From: Mycolicibacterium chubuense NBB4
GTDB taxonomy: Bacteria > Actinomycetota > Actinomycetes > Mycobacteriales > Mycobacteriaceae
Length of the DNA: 64,000 nucleotides
Assembly: GCF_000266905.1 (NCBI RefSeq)
Contig: NC_018027.1
Location: 3,100,001-3,164,000, forward strand
Direction: 5' to 3'
Part shown: positions 34,983 to 44,105 of the stretch, piece after piece
Layout of the letters: every line of letters begins with the position of its first letter
Numbering within the stretch: position 1 is the stretch's first letter
The notes under the pieces: model-generated
The model's database searches: none
Seen by the model: only the letters and a program-made list of their open reading frames with translations
What the model was told of the DNA's origin: nothing
Made by a program: the position numbers and the translations under genes

Positions 34983-35836
34983 CCACTCAGGCCGGTGCGG
35001 CCGTCGCGACCGCCGCCGCACGGCCGCCGCGCCCCAAAAAGGTCAGGGCCCGGCGCAATTGGGGTGATGTCCTGCTGCGGATCGTGGCCGGGCTGGTGCT
35101 GCTCTACCTGTTCCTGCCGATCTTCGTGATCATCCTGTTCTCGTTCAACCGGCCCGTGGGCAAGTTCAACTACAGCTGGCAGGGCTTCACGCTGGAGAAC
35201 TGGAGGCACCCGTTCAAATACCCGCCGCTGACCGAGGCGCTCAAACTGAGCCTCAACGTCGCCGCGGTGTCGACGGCCGTCGCACTGGTGCTCGGCACAC
35301 TCGTGGCGATCGCGCTGGTGCGGCAGCGGTGGCGGGGACAGCGCGCGGTCGACACGTTCCTGGTGCTCCCGCTCACCGCCCCGGAAGTGGTGATGGGCGC
35401 GGCGCTGCTGACCCTGTTCCTCGACCTCGGCTGGGCCGCCGGGTACACCACGATCCTGATCGCCCACATCGCCTTCGAGGTGAGCTTCATCGCGATGACG
35501 GTCCGGGCGAGGGTGCGCGGTTTCGACTGGACGCTCGAGGACGCGTCGCTGGATCTGGGCGCCAGCCCGGCCCGGACGTTCTTCAAGGTCACCCTGCCGC
35601 TGATCGTGCCCGGCATCGTCGCCGCGGCGATGCTGTCGTTCGCGCTGTCGCTCGACGACTTCATCATCACGTACTTCGTCAGCGGATCCACCGTCACCTA
35701 TCCGCTGTACGTCAATGCCGCGGTCAAAGCCGCTGTGCCACCGCAGATCAACGTGCTGGCCACCGCGATCCTGGTGGTCAGCCTGATCCTGCTCGCGGTG
35801 GGGACCCTGTACCGGCGCAAGCGGATGGACGCCTGA
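34979..35836 (+). CDS. potC: Polyamine-type ABC transporter, permease
   Basis: 285 residues. A basic cytoplasmic N-terminus ('PPRPKKVRARRNW') precedes six predicted helices. The EAA loop reads 'EDASLDLGASPARTFFKVTLP', and 'FALSLDDFIITYFVSGS' is a PotC hallmark. It pairs with the upstream permease and is translationally coupled to it. A long hairpin follows the stop. Confidence 0.9.
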   Translation: MTTQAGAAVATAAARPPRPKKVRARRNWGDVLLRIVAGLVLLYLFLPIFVIILFSFNRPVGKFNYSWQGFTLENWRHPFKYPPLTEALKLSLNVAAVSTAVALVLGTLVAIALVRQRWRGQRAVDTFLVLPLTAPEVVMGAALLTLFLDLGWAAGYTTILIAHIAFEVSFIAMTVRARVRGFDWTLEDASLDLGASPARTFFKVTLPLIVPGIVAAAMLSFALSLDDFIITYFVSGSTVTYPLYVNAAVKAAVPPQINVLATAILVVSLILLAVGTLYRRKRMDA

Positions 35837-35846
35837 CCGAACCCTC

Positions 35847-35907
35847 GCCGAACTTGCATTCCACGCGCAGAAAAGCGAGTGGAGCGCGCGCGGAATGCAA
35901 GTTCGGC
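35847..35907. terminator. Long hairpin between convergent genes
   Basis: A perfect 16-bp inverted repeat (35847-35862 and 35892-35907, arm GCCGAACTTGCATTCC) encloses a 29-base loop that can pair further through its GCGC ends. It lies between the convergent potC-like and EamA genes. It can act as a bidirectional terminator, but the long arms and loop also resemble a dispersed repeat unit. Confidence 0.7.
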
Positions 35908-35918
35908 GGGGTGAGGGA

Positions 35919-36803
35919 CTAGCGCGGCACCCCGCCGTCGGCGACCACGACGTCAGGCACGACGGGCAGACCGCGGGCTCCGGCGCGTGCGGCACCGATG
36001 CCGGCGGCCACCACGAAGACGATCCCAGCGATCGCCAACGCACCCGGAACCTGGTGCAGCACAATGAGTCCGATGATCATGGCGAAAGCCGGCTCCAGGC
36101 TCATCAGCGTGCCGAATGCGGCGGCGGTGAGGCGGCGCAGCGCCAGCAGCTCCAGGGCGAACGGCACGACGGGCAGCAGCACCGCCAGGCCGATGCCGAT
36201 CAGCAGGATCTCCGGGGTCATGCGCCCGATCACGGCGGGACCGACGGTGGCGGTGGCGACCAGCCCGGCCACCGGCATCGACACGGCCAGGCCGTTGATG
36301 CCGGCCACCTGGTCGCCGACCTTCTGCGTCAGCACGATGTAGGTCGCCCAGCACGCGGCGGAGGTCAGTGCGTACCCGACGCCGAGCGTGTCGACGGCGC
36401 CGGTCCACGGTTGGGTCAGCAGCAGCACGCCCACCGCGGCCAGGCCCGGCCACAGCAGCCGGTCCCGGCCGCGCCCGCGAGCGACCGCCACACCCAGCGG
36501 GCCGAGGAACTCCAGCGCGCTGGCGGTGCCCAGCGGGATCCGGCTCACGGCAGCCATGAACAACAGCGTGATCGCCGCGGTCACCACCCCGAGGAGCACG
36601 CACATCAGAAAGCTGTTGCGGGTGAACGCCGCTCGCCGCGGCCGCACCACGAGCAGCAGCACGATCCCGGCCCACGCCAGGCGTAACCACGCCGCACCCT
36701 CGACGCCGATGTCGTCCATCAACGTGACGGCGATCGCCAGCCCGAGCTGCACGCACATCATCGAGCCGACGGCCATGAGCGCGCCGGTGCGCGCCTGACC
36801 CAT
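35919..36803 (-). CDS. EamA/RhtA-family transporter
   Basis: 294 residues from ATG 36803 (AGGGA 5 nt upstream); an ATG at 36809 is also in frame. Ten predicted transmembrane helices form two EamA repeats: '[12 protein letters not shown]' and '[15 protein letters not shown]' in the first, '[19 protein letters not shown]' in the second. RhtA-like members export amino acids such as threonine or homoserine. Divergent from a TetR gene with a palindrome in between, so it is likely the repressor's target. Confidence 0.83.
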   Translation of the reverse strand: MGQARTGALMAVGSMMCVQLGLAIAVTLMDDIGVEGAAWLRLAWAGIVLLLVVRPRRAAFTRNSFLMCVLLGVVTAAITLLFMAAVSRIPLGTASALEFLGPLGVAVARGRGRDRLLWPGLAAVGVLLLTQPWTGAVDTLGVGYALTSAACWATYIVLTQKVGDQVAGINGLAVSMPVAGLVATATVGPAVIGRMTPEILLIGIGLAVLLPVVPFALELLALRRLTAAAFGTLMSLEPAFAMIIGLIVLHQVPGALAIAGIVFVVAAGIGAARAGARGLPVVPDVVVADGGVPR

Positions 36804-36865
36804 AGTCATCCCTGCATTGAACGGGACGCCGACCGTTGCGGTCCACGTGGTTTTCCCGGACATAC

Positions 36866-36884
36866 CGTTCACGCTTCGTGAACG
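36866..36884. promoter_or_regulatory. 19-bp palindrome, probable TetR operator
   Basis: CGTTCACGCTTCGTGAACG has perfect 8-bp arms and a 3-base centre. It lies between the divergent EamA and TetR genes, next to an AT-rich promoter segment (36900-36930). Position and symmetry fit an autoregulatory operator. Confidence 0.7.
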
Positions 36885-36934
36885 AACAAGCGGCAACCCA
36901 TTTAAATAAACTGCTTGATTTAACTTTGCGGCCG

Positions 36935-37627
36935 GTGTTCACTGAACCGGTGACATCGGCAGCGCGCCCTCTGCAGAGCGACAGGTCGGAGGGCACACGC
37001 ATGGTGCTGCTCGCCGCCGCCGAGCGACTGTTCGCCGAACGTGGCATGTACGCGGTGTCGAACCGGCAGATCAGCGAGGCCGCCGGCCAGGGCAACAACG
37101 CCGCGGTCTGCTATCACTTCGGCACCCGCACAGACCTGTTGCGCGCGATCGAGAAGAAGCACCGCCACCCCATCGAAGACCTCCGCGCCCAGATGCTGGC
37201 CGAAGCCGAGCGGTCCACCGACCTCCGGGACTGGGTGGCCTGCCTGGTGCGCCCTCTGACCGACCACCTGGAACGACTGGGCAATCCGAGCTTCTACGCG
37301 CGCTTCGCCGCGCAGGCCATGGCCGACCCGACCTATCGAGACGTCGTCACCAGCGACGCGCTGACCTCTCCCGCGTTGGTCCAGACGATCTCGGGCATCA
37401 ACGACTGTCTGCCCGACCTCCCCAGACGTGTGCGCTTCGAGCGCATCGTCATGGCGCGCAACCTCCTGATGCACACCTGCGCCGAGCACGAAGGAGCGCT
37501 GGCCCAGCACGGTCCGCGGGCACGGTCTCCCTGGCCGCTGGCGGCCGATGGCCTCACCGACGCCATCGCCGGGCTCTGGGAGGCCCCGGTGCGCGGAACA
37601 CGACGACCGAGACCTGGGCAACGGTGA
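36935..37627 (+). CDS. TetR-family transcriptional regulator
   Basis: About 230 residues from GTG 36935; the frame is open to ATG 36836, but that would run through the likely operator. The N-terminal helix-turn-helix reads '[38 protein letters not shown]' (shown in parts: '[14 protein letters not shown]', 'ISEAAGQGN', '[14 protein letters not shown]'). The C-terminal part is all-helical and ligand-binding. It probably controls the divergent EamA exporter, and perhaps the SDR that follows 4 bp downstream. Confidence 0.85.
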   Translation: MFTEPVTSAARPLQSDRSEGTRMVLLAAAERLFAERGMYAVSNRQISEAAGQGNNAAVCYHFGTRTDLLRAIEKKHRHPIEDLRAQMLAEAERSTDLRDWVACLVRPLTDHLERLGNPSFYARFAAQAMADPTYRDVVTSDALTSPALVQTISGINDCLPDLPRRVRFERIVMARNLLMHTCAEHEGALAQHGPRARSPWPLAADGLTDAIAGLWEAPVRGTRRPRPGQR

Positions 37628-37631
37628 CGTC

Positions 37632-38591
37632 GTGAGCCGCGTGGCGCGACGCCGCGGTCTGGCGCTGACGGTGCCCGACCTCGCCGGCAGGCTGGCCGTC
37701 GTCACGGGCGCCAACAGCGGGCTGGGTTTCGGGCTGGCTCGGGCCCTCGCCGGCGCCGGGGCGGAGGTGGTCCTCGCCGCGCGCAGCCCGCAGCGGGGCG
37801 AGGAGGCGGCCGCCGACATCCGGCGGACGAATCCCGCCGCCAAGCTGACCGTCAAGGCTCTCGACCTGGCGTCGCTGAGAAGTGTCGCCTCGTTCGGCGA
37901 GGAGCTCGCCGCGGAAGGGCGGCCCATCGACCTCGCCATCCTCAACGCAGGGGTGATGACGCCACCGCGACGGCAGCTCACCGAGGAGGGATTCGAGCTG
38001 CAGTTCGGCGTCAACCATCTGGGGCACTTCGCGCTGACCGGTCACCTGCTCCCCCTGCTGCGCGCCGCGCCGTCGGCGCGCGTCGTCACGCTCGGCAGTA
38101 TCGCCGCGACCCAGGGCGGCCTGGACTTCGAGGACGTCGGCGCCGAGCGAGGCTACCGGCCGATGCGCGCGTACGGCATCGCCAAACTCGCCCAGCTGTT
38201 GTTCGCCAGTGAACTGGACCGTCGCAGCCGGGCCTGTGGGTGGCGAGTGGTCTCCAATGCGGCTCACCCGGGGCTCTCGAAGACCAACCTGCTCACCGGA
38301 GCGTCGTACGGGCGGTCGTCGCCCACCGTGCAGAGCCGACTCACCCGGTCGACGTGGACGTTGTTGCCCTTCATGTGGCTGGACGTCGACGAAGGCATCA
38401 AACCCGCGCTGTACGCCGCGGTGTCGCCGGCCGCGACCGGCGGGGCCTACTACGGGCCGCGTGGCCTCTACGAAACCGCCGGCGGCGGTGTCACTTTCGC
38501 CAAGGTGCCGCGCCTCATGGAGGACGTGGAGGTGCGGCGCCGGCTGTGGGAGCTCTCCGAGAGGCTGACCGGGGTGACGTATCTGGACTGA
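37632..38591 (+). CDS. SDR oxidoreductase (retinol dehydrogenase-like)
   Basis: 319 residues from GTG 37632. It has '[15 protein letters not shown]' (cofactor loop), 'LAILNAGVM', '[12 protein letters not shown]', catalytic Ser 'TLGSIAA' and 'YGIAKLAQ' (Tyr-x-x-x-Lys). The Arg after beta-2 ('[10 protein letters not shown]') points to NADP(H). The pattern is that of RDH-like reductases common in mycobacteria. It begins 4 bp after the TetR stop and may be co-transcribed with it. Confidence 0.85.
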   Translation: MSRVARRRGLALTVPDLAGRLAVVTGANSGLGFGLARALAGAGAEVVLAARSPQRGEEAAADIRRTNPAAKLTVKALDLASLRSVASFGEELAAEGRPIDLAILNAGVMTPPRRQLTEEGFELQFGVNHLGHFALTGHLLPLLRAAPSARVVTLGSIAATQGGLDFEDVGAERGYRPMRAYGIAKLAQLLFASELDRRSRACGWRVVSNAAHPGLSKTNLLTGASYGRSSPTVQSRLTRSTWTLLPFMWLDVDEGIKPALYAAVSPAATGGAYYGPRGLYETAGGGVTFAKVPRLMEDVEVRRRLWELSERLTGVTYLD

Positions 38592-38599
38592 CGGACGGG

Positions 38600-39880
38600 C
38601 TAGCCGATCGCCTGCAGCGCGGCACCGACATTCTCTGTGTGCCACAGCTTCAGCACGTTGACGAGCATCTGCAGCGGGGCCCGGATCCCTTCGTCGTCTC
38701 TGATCGGCGCGTCGAATCGCGTGGTCGTCGCTCCCGTGCCGGGAACCCGGGCGCGGATCACGGCCGGCACGTCGAGCAGCCACGTCACCCCCATCAGCGC
38801 CGCGTACAGCACCAGGGCACGACGGAGCTCGGGCTCGGGCAGCGCAGGGCCGCCGGCGGTGCGGACCTCGGCGCAGAAGAGCTGCAGCAGTTCGTCGAGG
38901 TGGGCTTCCCACAGGCTGCTCTCGGCGGCCGACAACGCTCCCCAGATGGCCATGGCGACGTTCATCTGGCTCACGCATCCCCAGTCCATCAGCCCGCAGC
39001 GCAGTCCACCGTCGGGCGCGCGCCAGAACCAGGCGTTGTCGACGTTGGCGTTCCAATGGCACAGCGCGATGTGGTCGCCGGCGCCCGCGAGGTGGCGCCA
39101 GATGCCGGGCTCGTGCGCGATGAGCGCGGGCGCCTCGGCGCCCAACCGCGCCAGGAACTCACCGCTGCGCACGTCCGCGGGAAACAGCCCCGGGTGTGCG
39201 CGTGCGAACTCGGCGAGACGATCGACCCGCCGCGCGACCTGCTCCGGTGTCCGCACGGCAGGTTCGCCCACGGAAGCGCCTCGAAGGTCCACCGGGAACC
39301 GGTCGACGAGGCGGGCGGGCAGCCGACCCGCGCGGTGCGTCCCGGCCAGCCGGGCCAGCGCCGTGACCAGCACGCGGTAGTGCTCGATCGGCGCGGGCAT
39401 CTGGTAGTCGAGGCACTTGGGATAGTGGCGCTCGATCCCGTTGTGGCCGAACGGAATACGCTCACTGATCAGTATCCCGGTGCCCGATGCGGCGTGGTAG
39501 TCGGCGAACTGCGCGGACGGCACCGCGATCGGGAAGCCCTGGGCTCGGGACAGCAACGCGAACGTGACCTCGGACTGCATCTGCGTGCGCCCGCGATCCC
39601 GAACGGGATCGTCGAAGTCCCTGGAGAATTTCACGAAGAGCTCGGTGGGAAGGCTCGGCTGCGGCCACGCATAGCGCACCGACAACGCCGCCTTGCGACC
39701 GGTGCTGCCACCGGGGACCTCCTCGAACCGGTCGATCGCGACGACGTCGTTGTCGGCGTCCAGGACGCCCGAGCAGCGGAACGCTCTGCGCAGGAACGTG
39801 AATCCGGCGTCGCTCAGCGCCGCCGGGTGGGCCGGGAACAGCAGACCGGACTCGTCGCCCGGGACCCACGCGGCGTTCAC
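38600..39880 (-). CDS. APH-like phosphotransferase domain protein
   Basis: 426 residues from GTG 39880, whose GTGA overlaps the stop of the SDR upstream. The fold of the choline/aminoglycoside kinase family is visible: 'ELFVKFSRDFDD' (ATP-site Lys), 'GILISERIPFG' hinge, and a C-terminal 'MDWGCVSQMN'. The catalytic loop reads 'LCHWNANVDNAWFW', with Asn instead of the usual His-Gly-Asp arrangement (HWN for HGD). The catalytic Asp is therefore replaced or shifted, and the protein may not be a normal kinase. It is the last gene of the P450-CaiB catabolic operon. Confidence 0.75.
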   Translation of the reverse strand: MNAAWVPGDESGLLFPAHPAALSDAGFTFLRRAFRCSGVLDADNDVVAIDRFEEVPGGSTGRKAALSVRYAWPQPSLPTELFVKFSRDFDDPVRDRGRTQMQSEVTFALLSRAQGFPIAVPSAQFADYHAASGTGILISERIPFGHNGIERHYPKCLDYQMPAPIEHYRVLVTALARLAGTHRAGRLPARLVDRFPVDLRGASVGEPAVRTPEQVARRVDRLAEFARAHPGLFPADVRSGEFLARLGAEAPALIAHEPGIWRHLAGAGDHIALCHWNANVDNAWFWRAPDGGLRCGLMDWGCVSQMNVAMAIWGALSAAESSLWEAHLDELLQLFCAEVRTAGGPALPEPELRRALVLYAALMGVTWLLDVPAVIRARVPGTGATTTRFDAPIRDDEGIRAPLQMLVNVLKLWHTENVGAALQAIG

Positions 39881-40641
39881 CACGTCTGCTCGGCCGCCCG
39901 GATCAGCATCTCGTTGACCGCGACCCGCCGGTCCCGCGTGACCATGTAGGCCACCGCGTCGGCGATGTCGTCGGGCGCCAGCTTGACCATGCCCGCGGTG
40001 GTGCGGTCGAAGGCCTCGCGGGCCTGCGGGGGAAGGTGGTCGGTGATCTCGGTGTCGACGGTGCCCGGCCCGACGACCCCGACCCGTACGCGCTGACCGA
40101 TGAGTTCCTGCCGGAGCCCTTCGGAGAAAGCGTTGACCCCGAACTTCGTCAGCGAGTAGACGGCGGTACCCGGGCGGGCCACCCGTCCCGCCGTGGAACT
40201 GACGGTGACCACGTCGGCCACCCCGCGCGGTGAGTCGCTCGCGGCGGCGATGAGGTGCGCAAGAGCTGCGCGGGTGACGTTCAGGACGCCCATCACGTTC
40301 ACCGCGACCAGGTCGTTCCAGTCCGGCAGTGGTGCTTCGGCCGCCCGGCCCATGCGCATCAGGCCGGCGTTGTTCACCAGCGTGTCGAGGCGACCCCACT
40401 CGCCGACGGCAGCGGCCACCGCGTCGGCGGCCTGACCGGCGTCGGTCACGTCGGCCGGCACGGCCAGCGCCGAACCCCCGTCGGTGCCGATCTCAGCGGC
40501 CAACGCGCGCAATCGGTCTGCGCGCCGGGCGACGAGCGCCACCGCCGCGCCGTGGCGCGCCAGCACACGGGCCGTCGCCTCGCCGATACCACTGCTGGCT
40601 CCCGTCACCAGCGCGACGGTCCCCCTCAACGTGGCCGTCAT
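39877..40641 (-). CDS. Short-chain dehydrogenase/reductase
   Basis: 254 residues from ATG 40641, overlapping the stop of the CaiB fusion gene (ATGA). Classical SDR: 'TGASSGIGEATARVL', 'VNNAGLMRMG', catalytic 'VSSTAGR' and 'YSLTKFGV'. Arg residues after beta-2 ('ARRADRL') suggest NADP(H). Operon position between a CoA-transferase-like protein and an APH-like protein suggests it oxidises or reduces a hydroxyl/keto group of the same substrate. Confidence 0.86.
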   Translation of the reverse strand: MTATLRGTVALVTGASSGIGEATARVLARHGAAVALVARRADRLRALAAEIGTDGGSALAVPADVTDAGQAADAVAAAVGEWGRLDTLVNNAGLMRMGRAAEAPLPDWNDLVAVNVMGVLNVTRAALAHLIAAASDSPRGVADVVTVSSTAGRVARPGTAVYSLTKFGVNAFSEGLRQELIGQRVRVGVVGPGTVDTEITDHLPPQAREAFDRTTAGMVKLAPDDIADAVAYMVTRDRRVAVNEMLIRAAEQTW

Positions 40642-43010
40642 GTGTTCCTCGCTCCCGTCTGACCGAGCAGTTCGCCCAGTACGTAGTCGTCGTCTTCGCC
40701 GAGCCGGGGGGCGCCGCGGTCGATGTCGGCCGGACACCTCGTCATCCGCCATGACGGTCCCAGCACCGGCCGCCGGCCCTCGAGATGATCGGTGACGAAT
40801 CGATAGGCACCGCGCTGCCACAGCAGCTCGTCACCGATGACGTCGACGGCCGTGGCACTCGTGGCGGCCGGGACGCCGGCCCTGCGCAGCCTGTGCGCGA
40901 GTGTGTCGGCGTCATGAGGGCGGGTCAGCTCGGACAGGTCCGCATCCAGGTCGTCCACGTGGCGGAGCCGATCCGGTGGTGTGGCATAACGGATGTCGCC
41001 GGCGAGCCGAGACGCCCCCAGCGCGCGGCAGAGCCGCCGCCACGCGCCGTCGTCGGGCACGGCGATGCTGACCCAGGCGTGGTCGGTGCACGGATAACAG
41101 CCGTGCGGGGCCATGTCCGGGTTCCGGTTGCCGTCCGGCAGGAGCGGGACGCCGGTCAGGCTGTGTTCGAGGAGCCGATCGCCGATCATCGACGACAGCA
41201 CCTCGACGGCCGAGACGTCGACGAACTGGCCCTCGCCGGTGCGCTCCCGGTGCAGCAGTGCCGCGACCGCAGCGAACGCCGCGGCGGCCCCGACGGTCGA
41301 GTCGCCGTAGCGCATGCTGGTGCCCTGCGGCGCACCGCCGGGCACCCCGACCAGCGACGCCATGCCGGCGAGGGCCGCGAAACACGGGGCGTATCCGGTC
41401 TGGTAGCCCATCGGACCGTCGTTGCCCCACATCTTGATCGACACGGAGATGATGTCGGGTTTGATCGCGGTGAGCTCGGTGTGACCGAGGCCCGAGCGCT
41501 CCATCGCCTGGGGCCTCAGGTTGTTGATGACGATGTCGCTGCGCGCGATCAGCTCACGAACCTTCCTCGAGCCTTCCGCCTCTTTGATGTCCAGGTCGAC
41601 GCTGAGGATCTCGGGATTGAGACTGAGGAAGTAGGGGGCGTGGTCGATGTCCGTTCCGCCGTAGGCCCGCATCTCTTCGGGCCGCCGCGAGTTCTCGACC
41701 TTGATGACCTCGGCCCCGAGGAACGACAACAGCTTGCCGGCGTACGGGCCCGCCCACACCTTGGTCAGTGCGACGACGCGAACGCCTTGCAGAGGGCCGC
41801 CGCGCGGCCGCTTGGGCGCCTTCAGCTGTGGCCTCTTCACCGCCGGCGGGGTACGGGGCGCGTCGAGCTGCGCCGCCACCTCGGCTGTGTGTGCCCCGAG
41901 CGGAGGCGCTGCGGCGGCCAGCCGAACCGGTGACGCCCCGAACCGGTAGCCCACGGTCGGATACCTCACGACGCCCTCACGCGGATGGTGCAGGTTCTGG
42001 AAGAACTCGCGGTGACGGTACTGGGAGGAGTGGGCCAACTCCTCGGCCCCGTTGACCGGCACCAGCGGGAGCCCGAGTCGCTGCGCCTTCTCCGCCGTTT
42101 CCGCCCCGGGCCGGTCACGCATCCAGCCGGCGAACCCTCGCCGGAACGCCGCCACGCGCTCCCGCGTCACCCCGAACTCCAGCCAGTCGTCGTCGAAGCT
42201 CGCGAGCCAGTCGGGCTCGTCCATCAGCGATCTCAGTGCCAGCCAGTGCGATCGGTTGGTCATGTAGAGATAGACGTGGCCGTCGCGGCTGGGGAAGAAC
42301 GCGGCCGGACCGGCCTGGTCGTAGTCGTGACGGGTGTGCCCGGGTGCGATCTCGCCGGAGATGAACCGACCCAGGACGCAGTCGGCGCGCGACACCATCA
42401 CGGCCTGTTGCGAGACGTCGACGAATTCGCCCTCCCCGCTGTGCAGTCTGCCGAACAGCGCGGCGGCGACGCACAACGCGGCGTCGAGTCCCGCCTCGTA
42501 ATCGGTCAGGAACCGGCCCGGCCCTTTCAGCGGCGGCGAGGCGGAGTCGGCGTTGCTGGGGGTGTGGTATCCCCATCCACTGGCATGGAACACGTTGAGG
42601 CTGCGGGCGTTCTGCAGCTCGCCGTCGGCGTCGCGGCCGTACGGGGTGACCGAGCAGCACACCAGGCCGGGATGACGAGTCGCGATGTCCTCGGCCGGGA
42701 CCCGCCCCCCGGTGGCGACGCGGTCGTCGATCACGGCGTCGGCTCCGGCGAGCAGACCGTGCAGCCGCTCGACGTCCGCGGCCCGGCGCAGATCCCAGAC
42801 GGCCGAACGCTTGTTGGTGTTCAGATAGGCGAACACCAGCCCGGGCCGGGCCGCGGCCGAGCCGGACGCCATCGCCCGGGTGGGACTCCCCCACCCGGGC
42901 CGTTCGACCTTGATGACGTCGGCGCCGAGATCGGCCAGCAGCTTGCCGCAGAATTCGCCGGCCACCGACTCGGCCAGCTCGACGATGCGGAAACCGGTCA
43001 GCGCCGACAC
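40638..43010 (-). CDS. Tandem CaiB/BaiF CoA-transferase fusion
   Basis: 790 residues from GTG 43010, two bases after the upstream stop. Two class III CoA-transferase domains are joined head to tail. The first (about 1-375) has 'AESVAGEFCGKLLADLGADVIKVERPGWG' (start 'FCGKLLADLGADVIKVE'), and the second (about 405-780) has 'VWAGPYAGKLLSFLGAEVIKVE'. The catalytic Asp expected after 'LNTNKRSAVWDL' or 'LNPEILSVDLD' is not easily placed: 'FLTDYEAG' in half 1 and 'MRYGDSTVG' in half 2 sit near the active-site region. Such double-length forms may mimic the interlocked homodimer. It would move CoA between acids in a catabolic pathway. Confidence 0.85.
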   Translation of the reverse strand: MSALTGFRIVELAESVAGEFCGKLLADLGADVIKVERPGWGSPTRAMASGSAAARPGLVFAYLNTNKRSAVWDLRRAADVERLHGLLAGADAVIDDRVATGGRVPAEDIATRHPGLVCCSVTPYGRDADGELQNARSLNVFHASGWGYHTPSNADSASPPLKGPGRFLTDYEAGLDAALCVAAALFGRLHSGEGEFVDVSQQAVMVSRADCVLGRFISGEIAPGHTRHDYDQAGPAAFFPSRDGHVYLYMTNRSHWLALRSLMDEPDWLASFDDDWLEFGVTRERVAAFRRGFAGWMRDRPGAETAEKAQRLGLPLVPVNGAEELAHSSQYRHREFFQNLHHPREGVVRYPTVGYRFGASPVRLAAAAPPLGAHTAEVAAQLDAPRTPPAVKRPQLKAPKRPRGGPLQGVRVVALTKVWAGPYAGKLLSFLGAEVIKVENSRRPEEMRAYGGTDIDHAPYFLSLNPEILSVDLDIKEAEGSRKVRELIARSDIVINNLRPQAMERSGLGHTELTAIKPDIISVSIKMWGNDGPMGYQTGYAPCFAALAGMASLVGVPGGAPQGTSMRYGDSTVGAAAAFAAVAALLHRERTGEGQFVDVSAVEVLSSMIGDRLLEHSLTGVPLLPDGNRNPDMAPHGCYPCTDHAWVSIAVPDDGAWRRLCRALGASRLAGDIRYATPPDRLRHVDDLDADLSELTRPHDADTLAHRLRRAGVPAATSATAVDVIGDELLWQRGAYRFVTDHLEGRRPVLGPSWRMTRCPADIDRGAPRLGEDDDYVLGELLGQTGARNT

Positions 43011-43012
43011 GG

Positions 43013-43984
43013 TCAGGGCTTCTTGCGCCCCGAGCGGGACAGCCTCCATTCGGGCGGGAAGTTGAGGTCGTTGTCCTTGACGACGTTGTTGAGGCCCTTC
43101 TCGAACGTGCCTGCCGTCAGGTCGACCTCGTTCTGCACGTCGTTGGCGATCATCGGCAGCATGCCCTCGACCATCCCGGTCAGCAGGCTGCCGAAATACT
43201 CGCCCTTGTGCTGCTTGTAGAGCTCCAGGAACGTCTTCTGCACCGCCACGGTGTCGGTGGGCCGTGACCTGGAGCAGGCGAGTGCGTACTTCTCGGTCTC
43301 CTTCTCCAGGTCGTCGCGGGCCACGACGCTGTTGAGGAACCCGCAGTCGTACATCTCCTTCGCGCTGAAAGGCCGTCCGGTGAAAAGCATTTCGGAGAAC
43401 TTGCGCAGGCCCATGGTCTCGGCCCACCACCACAGGCGCGGCCCCCAGCCGACATACCGGAACGCGGGGTGGCCGAACAGCGCGTCATCGGAGGAGATCA
43501 CCAGGTCGGCGTCTCCGGCCTGGTAGAAGTGCCAGCCGTAGCAGTACCCCTTGGCCTCGATGATGCTGATCTTGCGCAGCTCCTGCAGCGGGCGGTTGCC
43601 CGCGCGCGCTTTGGCGTAGAAGTCGGTCACCGTCGACAGGTAGCGGTAGGACCCGCCCGGCGGATACTTCACGTCGTCGTCGTTGATGGCGAGCTCGTGC
43701 AGCAGCGGCATGCCGGGATTCTCGAGCATTCCGCGTTGCTCGGGCAGGTCTCCCCCGCTGCCGAAATCCTCTCCCTCACCGCGGATCACGACCACCTTGA
43801 CGTCGTCGTCGACGTTGCACTTGTGGATCATGTCCGCGTAGAGCTGGCGCATCCCGAGAGTGGTGGAGTTCTGCGCGTCGGGCCGGTCGAAGGTGATGGT
43901 GGCGATCCGGTTCTTCTTGTCCTTGTCGAACCTGATGAACTGCTCGGCTTCCCTCTTCATCTCTTCGTAGTCGTATTCAGGCAT
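43013..43984 (-). CDS. Enoyl-CoA hydratase/isomerase (crotonase) family protein
   Basis: 323 residues from ATG 43984 (GGAGAGG and AGGGA precede it). The crotonase core has 'FDRPDAQNSTTLGMRQLY', the oxyanion-hole strand 'VVVIRGEGEDFGSGGDLPEQ' and 'IEAKGYCYGWHFYQAGDADL'. It is longer than usual (323 versus about 260), with an insertion after the first core motif and an extended charged C-terminus. It follows the P450 in the operon and directly precedes the CaiB fusion, fitting beta-oxidation-like processing of a CoA ester. Confidence 0.83.
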   Translation of the reverse strand: MPEYDYEEMKREAEQFIRFDKDKKNRIATITFDRPDAQNSTTLGMRQLYADMIHKCNVDDDVKVVVIRGEGEDFGSGGDLPEQRGMLENPGMPLLHELAINDDDVKYPPGGSYRYLSTVTDFYAKARAGNRPLQELRKISIIEAKGYCYGWHFYQAGDADLVISSDDALFGHPAFRYVGWGPRLWWWAETMGLRKFSEMLFTGRPFSAKEMYDCGFLNSVVARDDLEKETEKYALACSRSRPTDTVAVQKTFLELYKQHKGEYFGSLLTGMVEGMLPMIANDVQNEVDLTAGTFEKGLNNVVKDNDLNFPPEWRLSRSGRKKP

Positions 43985-44105
43985 GCGTCCCTGACCTCTC
44001 CGGTGCGTTTCCACTGTCATCTGAGCAAGCAGCCCGTGGCTACGGGCAGCTGAACGCCTGTGACGTCACGAGACTCGTCAGAGGCGAAGAACATCCGGCG
44101 ACCGG

